From NCBI GenBank assembly GCA_015680685.1, contig MNCI01035277.1:1-64000 (forward strand): a stretch of 64,000 nt of DNA, written 5' to 3'. The notes under the pieces were generated by a model. That model searched no databases. It saw nothing but the letters and a program-made list of their open reading frames with translations, and was not told where the DNA came from. The stretch is from Gnetum montanum (taxonomy: Eukaryota; Streptophyta; Gnetopsida; Gnetales; Gnetaceae). The translations under genes were made by a program, and so were the position numbers. This document shows, in pieces, positions 54,349 to 64,000 of this stretch (within the stretch, counting starts at the first letter, position 1; every line of letters begins with the position of its first letter).

Positions 54349-56180
54349 GTTTGACATGAGTTTTTAATATTTCCTAATAGTACTTACCTCGTATGATATC
54401 TTCTGAGTGATAGCAAATTTCGAAAAAGTTATGCGCAAATTCTATTGTACCCCTCCCCAACAACTAAGTTAAACACTCTGGGTTTAATTAGGTTTGATCG
54501 GAAAAGAGTTTGGAGTGTCAAAGAGTGAAATATTGACAGTTGAATTTTAGACTCTCAAATTGCTAAAAATTGTGGAAGAAAATTTGAACAACTCCCCCTA
54601 CATCAACTGTTGAAAGTGACTTCTATAGCACACGAGGCCCACATATATATAGTTTTTATAGATGTGATATTGCATATGTGATAGCATGTACTTGATATCA
54701 TGTCAGACTCGATATCAAGTACCTAATATCGCATCCTATCCAAGACAGGGTACTTAGTAAAAGTGATGATTTTTCAAATTTTTATGGCCAGAAATGAAGG
54801 ATTTGAGGTAGATTTGAAAGGTCTGGGGTAATTTCAAGTGGAAATTAAGGCACCAAAAGTGTAATGGAGTGGAGTTATACAATGAAGTTCTTCGAAAAGG
54901 GTGAGGAAAAATGACATGTAGTGGTTCGAAGAAATGTTTGTTTAAAATGATAATAAAGGAAAGAATAGCTCTGACAATGGAGTACTCAAAGGGTAGAAGA
55001 TGATGTGGTTGTGTATGACAAGTACAAATTACAAAAGTCACATAAGTGGGACCTCCCCAAAGTAGGTTCTAACTTATCATGCCCCTATGTAACCATGCCT
55101 TAAAATGTCCGTAGGAATTAGAAGGGTTAAATGCAATCCACACGTGTGCAACAAAACACACACATGTTAAATACCACCACTATGAGGTATGAATTCTATG
55201 CCACACAAGACACAAGTTAGAAGTACTTGGACGGTGAGATGAGATGAATTGCAGAAAGGATTGCAAAGATTGAGATGTGAGGTAACTTACCCTGGGTACA
55301 ATGAATCCTAAGTGTTGTGCATAATTAAAGTACCATTAGCCTTTTTCTCCAAGATCAAAACTAAGTCCATACCTCTGATTAGTGACATTGCATTATTTCA
55401 TCCTGATGATAGACAACCATAAGAGCATCATGACAGTAAGGCATATGATCACTTGACATTTTGTGCAAGGGAGGAGTGATTCAAATTTTTTTGTGGCATG
55501 TTCTTCTTGAGCTTTTCTTTTTTTCTCCTCTTCTTTCTTTTCTTTTTCTGCTTCTAGCCACTTTTGCACTTTGTCTTTCCCAACGGTGATCTAGAGAAAC
55601 CACCAACCTTTAGACATGGATGCATGTCTTTCTAGTGGGATCCTCTAGAACAACATTCTTCTCCTTTCTTGAGTGCTTTTATTACCACTCTTACTCCCAT
55701 TTCTTGTTAGATCTATAAGGATCTTAGTACAACCAAGCTACATGATAGCACATATAGATGTCACCAAAGAGAATCCAAAAGTCCCCTTGATGTCACACCC
55801 TTGCCATTCCCTCTTACTTTTTCACTCTTTATTTTGGGCATAATGGGTACAACATTACTTTAAGTTTTGATGATAATAAGAATATCACCATACTTAGAGT
55901 AAGAACCCCTTATTAGTAGAATGGGTGGGTGGATGTTTTGGGCTCACTGTCCAAATAATTAGTCACTTGTGAGTTGATAGCATAGAACAACACCTCAAAT
56001 GATTGGTCACATGAGTATTTGATTCACAAATGAGATTACCCTCAAAAAGATAAAATGACAAATTAAAAAATGAAAAATTAGAAAACAAAAAGTTGAAAAA
56101 CAAAAAATTGTAAAACCAAAGAAAAGAAAAAACATTTACTAATTCTGCTTGTTAGAATGGGGGGTATCCCCCATGACTAA
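54349..56180 (-). other. Non-coding spacer of the composite element
   Basis: No coding frame. GATATC-like words lie at 54,655-54,740, blocks similar to 18,040-19,080 at 55,040-56,000, and the A-rich array AAAACAAAAAGTTGAAAAAC at 56,040-56,125. In sense it ends towards gag with an AGTCATGGGGGA word (56,178-56,167). Confidence 0.6.
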
Positions 56181-56304
56181 ACCTTTGATCATGGCAAGAA
56201 TTAATAAATGGAAAGTTAGGATCCATGCATGTTGGAAATATTAGAGTTTGGTCATACACAAACCACTAGGTGTCTTTTGATGTGGTGGTAGGAATTTACC
56301 TAAA

Positions 56305-58541
56305 CTAGGGTTCACACACTTGATTAAAGTAGGCATAGTGGGGTAGATTATAAGATGTGGTCATGTGGTAAGAAGTTGACCCACTATGGCACTTGTGATC
56401 GTAAGACACTATGCAAGGATCAATATGTCTCTTCACATTGTTATATTCATTGGGTTGCATGGTTGTTGGAGTGTTAATTGATGGCTTGGATAAGGTAACA
56501 GGAGGTGTTGAGTCTAAAAAGGAAGGTGCATCATAGTGTTGGGCTTTTGTTGAGTTGGAGGACACAGTGGTTTTAGAGTCATGTTGTCTCTTTCTATAGC
56601 CATGCCTAAAGAAAGGATGCCTCCGACGATGTGGAGGACTCCCACTGTTATTAACAGTAGCAGCAAAAGTAATGTTCATTGGTTGGTGCTATGGTGCAAA
56701 ACCTTTAGGTACAACTGGTGGTAATGTAGAAGGAGGTAAAGGATGAGAACATTGAGAGTAAGGAGAAGTTTAAGGAACATGGGGTGGTGATCCAATAGGA
56801 GAGGACATGGGTTGATGATACTCAAAAGAATGATAACGACAAGGTGAAGTAGAGGATGTTGATCTAGTTAGAGAAACAAGGTGTTGAACATAATAAGCAC
56901 TTATTTTTAGGTGGTATGAAGGGTGTGGCCAATTTGGTGGTGGCCTTCCCCATGACTGGGGGTTTTACTACTGCTGTTGAGCATAGTACTTCTGTACGAA
57001 ATCTAGATGTAACATTCTTCCCCAATGCTCATGTAGACATGAAAAGATTGGGCATTGGCCTTTGGGTTGATCGTACAAGCAAAGATCACATTGATACTTA
57101 TGATTTTCAGTTGAGCCCCTATCCTTATTTTCTTCAGCCCTTCTTTTTGATTGTCGAATGATGTTCTATCCTGTTTCTAGGTTTGGTATCCTCTATTTGT
57201 TCTGGTTGTCAGAGTTATCTTTTGTCATTTTCCCTCTAATAATGTTTGCATATTCTCCACATTTTTCATGTACCCACTTCATCATCTTATTAATCTTTGC
57301 CTCGATTTCATCTAGTGATTTTAGTATTGGCAAGGATGAGGATGGTTCCACCTCCTTGAGGTGAGTTGATTTATCCTTTTCATGATTATGGGCCTTCGTT
57401 ACTTTAAGAGTTTGGTCCTATTGAGATTTTTCAACATTCTCCCATTTGGCTATTTCTCCTTCTTCTTTTGCTACCCACTTAATAAGCTCTTGGAATTGGT
57501 GGGTTCGTAGTTCATATAGTTGACCTGGGGCATACATTCCTAAGGTCTCCCTCATTTCATTATGAAGCCCATCCATGATGTGACACATTAGCCTTTTCTT
57601 GGAGAACCCATGACTTGGGCATTTGTTTAACACTGAGTAATATCTTTCTAAGGCCATGTCTAAGGGTTCATGTTGCCCTTTTTTCCACTCTTGGATTTGT
57701 CTCCTCAAGGTTGACACTCTTGCATAGGTTTGATATCTTTCATTGAAGAGTTTTATCATTGTAGGCCAACAGCAAATTGAATTTGGTTTTAAAGACCTAT
57801 ACCATACTTTTGCTTGGCCAATGAGTGTCATAGGAAAGAGCTTAATCCTTTGCCATCCATTCTCAATGTTACTCCATACATAAGCATCATAGAAGGCTTG
57901 TAAATAATGTTGCGGATCTAAATCATAGCCTCCTGAGAACTTAGGAAAGTTGTTTAAATCAAGCTTGGGTAGATGACTTTCCTTGCGATGCCTACGGGAT
58001 ATTTGAACAACCTTTGCTATATGCATTATGCTTGTAGTGGCTAGCAGGGGTTCATCATCACTAAACAGATTGTGAGTTTGTGAGTTGGGATGTTGTTATC
58101 TATGTTCATGTTGGCGTTCCTGAATTTACCCATGGGTTCAATTTTTATTTCTACACAAACCTCGTAAGGAATAGTCATTTGTGTCACAACCTGATGTTGA
58201 AAGAGCAAAGGAAGAGAGGGAATTGGAAGACTCATCATAACTTTTGTAAGTCTCCCAATCATCCCCTGATATATTCTTGCTATCCATTGAGAAGGTCCTA
58301 GGCTTTATGGGAACCCCCCTCCCCCCACTCCACCCCCATTCTATGGGATGTCCCATTTGCACTAGAGGTGTCTATGTTGGATGACAAAAGTCCTTGAGTA
58401 TCGTTGGGGTGTCTATAAACATATGAAACTCCTGCATAAGATTAGCTATTCCAAACTTCTTCTTCATCATAAGTTTCATTGGTTCTCTAATGAATTGCCT
58501 TGCTAGATGTTGCGTTATCGCTATCTTGTGCAAGAGACATT
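56305..58541 (-). pseudogene. Gag of the composite element
   Basis: The ATG at about 58,541 opens MSLAQDSDNATSS. The Gag core (58,026-57,418, 202 open codons) has LPKLDLNNFPKFSGGYDLDP, then YLQAFYDAY, WYRSLKPNSI, ERYQTYARVSTLRRQIQEWK, MALERYYSVL and VAKEEGEIAKWENVE. It is clearly homologous to the core at 48,859. A Pro/His-rich tail remnant lies at 56,679-56,305. Between 58,500 and 58,030 stops are frequent, and no protease loop is recognisable. The protein would form the capsid-like particle. The copy is broken but its core is still readable. Confidence 0.8.
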
Positions 58542-58650
58542 GTCGTGAATTATGTGTGACTTAATTGAATTTAATTTATTTTTTTGAAAGATATATTATT
58601 AATACCCTATTATAGTGATCTTGTATGATATAACTAATCTAAATAACTAG

Positions 58651-58674
58651 CACTATCCTCGGTAAAAATGCTAA
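58651..58674 (-). other. Degenerate primer binding site of the composite element
   Basis: In sense TTAGCATTTTTACCGAGGAT directly follows the LTR end TCATCA. It aligns with TAGGCACCATTGCCGGGGAC of the nested copy, with several C-to-T and G-to-A changes. Confidence 0.55.
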
Positions 58675-59522
58675 TGATGAGTGGCAAGGTACCCCTACAC
58701 TCAACCATATGAATACAAGCGTGTACACACGATCTGGTCAAACTCCACAGATGGACTAGTTGTGGTACTTAGACAGTTATACATTGATCATAGTTTGTTG
58801 CCTTTCCACCTAAACTAGTATTTTCTTGTCATGTATCGTTTAGTCTAGAGTGAGGTGTATGATTTGGTTTCTACTACTATGCTACTCCTAAGGACAACAA
58901 GAGATAACTTAATTAAGCTAATGAGTAATAGGAAATAAGCTCTAAGATATCCTAAGTGTGATGAGCATCCATCCTTAATCATCCACACATATCTTGGACT
59001 TCATGTACTACTTTTGGGATTACCAAGCGCACATCACTCAAAGAACTACTTGATACACTACTGGGTTACTGTGTAGTTACACTTAAATGTTCATGATTAA
59101 GGTGTACTCATTCCACATTAATGACATGAATAGTAAATGGCGATAAAAGAAATATTAACTAAGAAAAAATAAATAAATAATAAATAATTAAAATAAATTA
59201 AAAGCTAAGTGAATGCTGCAATGATGGAGTAATCTCAATCTTTATTGCTAATCATGTGCATGTCAAAGTACATCACACTTGAACAAAGGTTCCATACAAT
59301 TACAGGCATCACATTACGGGCATGCACTTGGGAAAGAACTAAAAATTGACTAAAAACTAACAAAAGGACTAACCCTAAAACTGACAAAAGACTCCCTCAC
59401 TATGTGCCTAAATGCTATATTTATAAGCTAACACAGGAATCACGATATCATGTATATGATATCGTATCCAGGCTACGATATCGCGTACCCAATATCAAGG
59501 CCTGGCAAACCGTGATTCATCA
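58675..59522 (-). repeat. 5' LTR of the composite element
   Basis: 848 bp, plus-strand ends TGATGAGTGGCAAGG and GTGATTCATCA. GATATC palindromes lie at 59,440-59,500 and a minus-strand TATA near 59,418-59,427. It pairs with 42,983-43,830. Confidence 0.9.
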
Positions 59523-59527
59523 ATTAC

Positions 59528-60654
59528 TAATTGAAAATTTTTTTATCCAACATTAAAAGCTAGTATAGTGTGAACTTTGCTTTAATCTTATAGTATATGT
59601 CAATTAATATTTTCATTAATTATACTTAGATTATTATATTAAGGTATGGAAGAACATTTAGAAATTTCAAATACAAGAATGAACTATGAAATTTGTATGT
59701 GCTTTAATTTGTTATTTCAATGATGTATATAAGATTTGCTTGGAATTAGCATGTACTTTAATTTCTTATTTTAAGGATTATTCGTGCTTCAATGATGCAA
59801 AAAGATTTGCTTTGGGAATAAAAAAAAGTGTTTGAGAGAAATTTGGTAGAATAATGGTGCTTCAAATTCTTGTCAAAATGAAAGAAACTTGTTATATATT
59901 TATAATGGTTTGAGGTTAAAATATAATGTTTAGAAAAAAAATTTCCCATGTAATATGGGCTTGTTTAATAAGTTAGCTTTCCATTCTAGGATTGGAATTC
60001 ATCTTATCCATCATGGTACATCTTTAATTTTAATAAACTAAGGTGACTTTCGATTTGTTGCTATTTGTGATATTTTCTCATACTTCTTTTCTTAGACCAC
60101 TATTCCCTCTAGTATTTCCTATAATTGGGATAATAAACATGAGGTGGAGCCCACCTCCCATGAATCCCAAATGGAAAAGGCCAAGGAGAATACCATAAAT
60201 AGGTTTTATAAGTTTTATATTGATCTTTTTAGGGTACTAGAGCTCCATCATTTTATCGTGCATTAGGCCATCGTGCACAAAGCTTATGAACTTTGTCTTC
60301 ATGATCATCCACATTTTCATAATCTTATAATTGATTCTCATTGTTATATGATAATTAAGGATATCAAGCTTGTACAATGAATTTATGCAGAATTAATTTA
60401 TTGTGAAAATATATAATAGTTAAGTGAATTGATGCATTTTTAATTTGTTATTAAGAACCATATATAAAGTAAACAAATACAATGATGTGTGTTGTGATAC
60501 ATAATATAAAGAAAGCATGCACATTAAAACACAAATGGTTTATAAAAGAAATGTCCTAGAGAAAGCATAAACATGCTTTGCAAAGAATGTCAAGGAAATA
60601 AGTCAACATGACAAAAATATTGAAAAGTTTTTTAAGTAGAAATATTAATCCATG
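59528..60654. other. Spacer without recognisable gene
   Basis: AT-rich sequence that was contiguous with 42,977 before insertion of the composite element. No motif-bearing frame is visible. Confidence 0.5.
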
Positions 60655-61583
60655 TGATGAGCGGTGAGTAGACCCTACGCCAAACCATACAAATCACTAA
60701 GCGTTCACACCCAATCCAATTGAATTCTGTGGACTTATAGCCTTCGAAGTACACTAGTCTCTAGAAAGTGAAACTAAGCATTGCAATCATTGTCTTCCCA
60801 ATTACACTTGTGAAATGCAAAGGTATGGTTAAGTGCAACTTAGACATATGATTATTATCATTTTTACGTTTTATGTTCTAAGTCTCCTAAGAATAAAGAA
60901 TGAAAGGTATTTAACTACTAATTTAATATAACTAGCTAACATTTAACTAATCCTAACATAATCATTTGTTCCCACTTGTCATACACATCTTGAACACGTT
61001 TAATGCTACTGGGTTACTAAACGTTAAGCATTATTGGGATTACCAAGTGCCAAGTGTATGCTTGAAGTGGTTGTACTTATGTGATTAATTAATTACTATT
61101 TAATTTAGCTTAGTCTAGCTTAATTAATTACTTAATTATTTAAAACATTAAAGGAAATTCCTTAAATTATTAAATGCATAAAGTAAATAATTAATCTATT
61201 TCAAAGTGCTGAAGTTTTATTAGAAATCTCATCTTTATTGCTGCACACATTGCCATGCTTAGGTACAATAGTGCTTGAATAAAGATCTGTACACTTTTTG
61301 ACTCCTACTATTGGTACTTAGAAAAATATTCTAACTTCTAAATGATAAAATTGCAAGAGCTTCACTACAACTATGAGACTTATTGCCATAAATGCAACTA
61401 CTGAGCATGTATTTATGGGCAAAATAGGGAGCCCCATCGATGGGTACACATCAACGGGTGAAACCCTACATTGATGAGATCATGTCGATGGGAACATATT
61501 AACGGGTCAAACCCTACATCAATGAGATCACATCGATGGAATCTTGCTGATTGGATCATGTCGACAACATCCCGTTGATGCTA
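60655..61583 (-). repeat. Truncated 3' LTR
   Basis: Matches 13,306-14,130. U3 has expanded ATCGATGGG / GATGAGATCA palindromic units (61,435-61,580). At about 61,583 it passes directly into accessory-ORF sequence. Confidence 0.75.
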
Positions 61584-61589
61584 GGAATA

Positions 61590-63560
61590 GCTCCTTCATG
61601 TTGACAAAACAGGTAATGAAACATTTACGTTCAACATCGAATGCCTTGAGAACATTCTATAGCTCATGGTAGTCATTCATCCATTTGGCCAGGTTCTCAG
61701 TAGTGGATCTATGATCAATGAATCATGCCATTAGAGCCTCAAGTTTAGCATTAGCAATCTCAAGCTTTTGCTTGCTCTCCTTATGGATTCTACCTCATAC
61801 AGCAAGTACAAACTAGCCACTTTCTTCTCCAAATTTGATTGTGGTTGTTTGATAGTTAGCATTGCTAGGTTTGCATAATGGAGATTGGCAAGTTGCATGT
61901 ACTCTATCATCTCCTTGATTTGTAGCTATTTCATGCAGATATCTGCCTTGTTGTAGTCATTAAGCCCATCAAAGATAGTCTGCTAGACATCACCTCCTTT
62001 CTTGAGCCACTAGAGGGCCTCGTTGACTTTTGCCTTCACCATATAGATGCGTTTTTCATTGATTTCTTTTTGCACTTAATCTACTGCTAGCTGTTCCTAT
62101 GGACATTTGTACATATCTGAGTGCAAAAAAGTTTGGTATAGATGCCACAGGTGCATTTGAGGCCTTAGTAATTTTATCAGCAACCACCTCTGCTGTTATC
62201 TCCTACCCATGGTGTTGCATCACCAAGACAGTTGCTCTCTTGCCCTCCTCCAGACGCACTGAAAAAGTAGCAATGTTCCTAGATATTTCTGGAAATTGTT
62301 GCTATTGAGAGAGATATACCATTTCCTATTAGGCATTATGATTTGATTGCACGACCAGCTACATTTATTTGGTGGAGAAAATTAGTCCTCCTCGTTCAAT
62401 CTAGCTGATGGTTCGAGCCATTTTGTTGAGGTGACTCATCACTGGGTGATACATAGATGGATCACCACCACTTGTTCCTGCTCACTACTTTTTCTCATGG
62501 AAGAGATGCTCTAGGATCTTATGCATGTGTTTTAGGGTAGTGCAAGCCTCTAGCATTGTTTCATGAGTGAGTAATAGAGGTGGTGTTAATTGCTTTTCTT
62601 CTTGGATGATCTTGGCAGGTATCTTATCCTTCGTCATCTCCACCAAGGAAGTAGACAAAGCATGTCTGAAGGGTTCATTTGTGTAGCATGTCATGCCTCC
62701 CCTTTTGCATAATTTTCTAATGAGGCATGGGAAGGGGAGTACCTTCCTTCCATGTTCATTTTCTTTAAATTGCTTTCCTATCTCAAGATAGATCAGTTAT
62801 GGAAGATTGATTGGAAATCAATTACTTAAAGTGGCATACACATGAGCAAAGAAGGCTATAATCTTGCTTGGCCTCACCATGGATTGAGGTGAAAGGCCAT
62901 AATTTTGAAGTATGTGCATTCTGCCATGGTGAGTGCACCAAACTCCTTAGGATCGACTCCATAACATTGCTATGTCCATTCCTTGATGTCAAAATATGCT
63001 TGCATGGGGATTTCTTCAAGATTGGCCCTGCTTTCTAGTAATCTAAGGACCTCTGCAATGGCTTTCACCAAGTAGGACATTGAGATGTCCTTGATTTTAA
63101 TCATTGAACTAGCTTGCTGATTATTTTAGAAGAGATATGTCTCTCCCATATACCACTCCTTGCTAGAAGTGATTGTGGGCCATATGGAAGAGTTCTATAG
63201 TTGAGCTTTGACTTCTAGTGGTGCGAACTCCAAGAAAGATCCAAAGTTTAATTCTTCAAGCACAAATTTTTGAACCTCCCTATTCGCTATCTACTTGAGG
63301 TAGGATTCTATTAAGGTCACCTCAAGGTTTATCTTGGTTTAGATGACTCATCTTGATAAGACTATTTTGTTGCAACAACTTCTTCAGGAAATTGTTAGAT
63401 AGATTCCACTTTAGGCTCCTCCTAAATAGGTTCTATTGCATGGGTCTTAGCTTGCTCATGGGCCTATTCTTAGTCCCTTCATATTTTTGGTTGTTTTTCC
63501 CTTGGCTAGAACAGTCCTCCTTCCTATGCATGCTTTCCCTTGGGTGCCATCTATGGTCAC
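61590..63560 (-). pseudogene. Accessory ORF, third copy
   Basis: Parallel to 14,645-17,250. The coiled-coil part is readable in pieces (61,800-61,620: a Lys/Glu-rich helix). The stretch 62,694-62,485 reads FRHALSTSLVEMTKDKIPAK and LKHMHKILEHLFHEKK. The N-terminal domain lies at 63,240-62,820 with the segments matching FGPFLEF and AYFKI. Stops and shifts are common. The C-terminal Pro-rich tail is deleted. Persistence of the same domain order in three diverged copies supports a real element gene. Confidence 0.65.
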
Positions 63561-64000
63561 AACATAACAAAGGATTAACATTCAATGTGTAACTTATAAC
63601 ATTTAAGTACCTTTCTCATTGGGTAGCTACACTTTAGGCTAAGTTTGGACAATGGAAGATTAATTATTTTATTATTATTTTGTTGAATTTTAAATTAGAA
63701 TGTTATTGGAGCTTGTTGGAAAGGTTTAACTCTCATAATTTGATGTTTTAATGTTGGTTTCTTTGTTAAACCTTTGTGGGAGATAGAAAATTTTAAAAAA
63801 AAATTTCATAAAAAACTTAAGGTTTGTAGCCCCCATAATAACAAGCTTACCTCTGGTAGTTACAAAGTCGAAGAATGGAGTAAATCAGAAAAACAATTAG
63901 GAAGATATGGCTCTTGGAAGGTTCTAGGCTTTGAAAAATTCGAAAAACTCCCCCTCTCATTTATGAGAAAATGTGAAAATTCTAAGTGTTGTAGCCTATT
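63561..64000 (-). other. Start of the non-coding spacer
   Basis: Matches 17,260-17,705, for example GGTTTAACT-TATAATTTGATG near 63,725 and GAAAAACTCCCCCTC near 63,945. No coding signal. Confidence 0.6.

Larger units (their letters stand above)
42983..59522 (-). mobile_element. Athila-like composite element (-), carrying a nested younger element
   Basis: Minus sense: 5' LTR (59,522-58,675), primer site, gag (58,541-56,305), non-coding spacer (56,180-54,349), nested plus element, accessory ORF (46,635-44,010), PPT and 3' LTR (43,830-42,983). Both LTRs are exactly 848 bp and roughly 90% or more identical by eye. No RT, RNase H or integrase is visible in the parts that remain. Either pol was never there, or it lay in sequence lost around the nested insertion and assembly gaps. 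Confidence 0.85.
42978..59527. repeat. Target-site duplication ATTAC of the composite element
   Basis: ATTAC at 42,978-42,982 and 59,523-59,527 directly abut the outer ends of the two 848-bp LTRs. A perfect 5-bp duplication is the expected signature of LTR-element integration and ties the two distant LTRs to one event. Confidence 0.9.
60655..64000 (-). mobile_element. Second copy of the accessory-ORF Athila-like element, 5' part beyond the window
   Basis: Similar throughout to 13,306-17,705: 3' LTR, accessory ORF and the start of the spacer, all on the minus strand. It begins TGATGAGCGGTGAG. The five bases before it are CCATG; the matching duplication would lie beyond the window. Relative to the first copy it lacks the LTR start, PPT and the C-terminal end of the accessory ORF. 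Confidence 0.8.

Noticed and set aside
56916-57364. Two overlapping plus-strand frames of 81 and 68 codons
   Set aside because: They lie antisense to the gag of the composite element, lack recognisable motifs and are not conserved in related copies.

Overview
This is nuclear DNA from a plant with a large, repeat-rich genome. Almost all of it consists of LTR retrotransposons (Ty3/Gypsy class, mostly Athila/Tat-like with a tRNA-Asp-type primer site), one L1-type LINE, and decayed sequence between them. It is AT-rich and full of TGA/TAG-broken reading frames. I see no intact host gene. The only host-gene remnant I recognise is a broken EEP-nuclease (CCR4/Angel/PDE12-like) copy at about 20.8-21.6 kb. 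The species cannot be named from the sequence; a gymnosperm or other giant-genome plant would fit, but that is an inference.

Layout. 1-0.37 kb: edge of a retropepsin ORF (-), then an 87-bp-arm foldback. 0.7-7.1 kb: decayed chromovirus-like Gypsy element (-) with an initiator-Met-type primer site. 7.6-13.3 kb: Athila-like element (+) with gag, protease, a truncated RT and an integrase, cut at 13,306 by a second Athila-like element (-, 13.3-20.2 kb). That second element carries an extra coiled-coil ORF between pol and its 3' LTR. 20.8-21.6 kb: EEP pseudogene. 23.1-32.85 kb: two Tat-like elements head to head (minus RNase H-integrase-LTR, plus RT-LTR). A solo Athila LTR with target-site duplication GAAGC splits the plus RT. 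35.2-40.6 kb: L1 LINE (-) with an 1119-codon RT ORF, an upstream zinc-knuckle ORF1 and a GC-rich leader. 42.98-59.52 kb: an Athila-like element (-) with two 848-bp LTRs and a perfect ATTAC target-site duplication; a younger related element (+, 47.76-54.35 kb) lies inside it. 60.66 kb to the end: a further copy of the 13.3-kb family (-).

Two single-N gaps (46,636 and 47,763) bracket a 1.1-kb block that is an exact reverse complement of the sequence to its left. This is most simply an unmerged, flipped contig, so the second copy of the ORF there should not be counted as a gene.

How the parts relate. The Athila-like copies share LTR ends (TGATGAG...CTCATCA), primer site, gag and PPT but differ in cargo. 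One group keeps integrase, and three copies carry a conserved accessory ORF after a long non-coding spacer. The nested copies keep only gag or gag-protease, so they look non-autonomous and would need pol from relatives. Three LTR families in the window have arrays of short palindromes in U3, each with a different core word. The accessory ORF and the palindrome arrays are the most interesting signals here.
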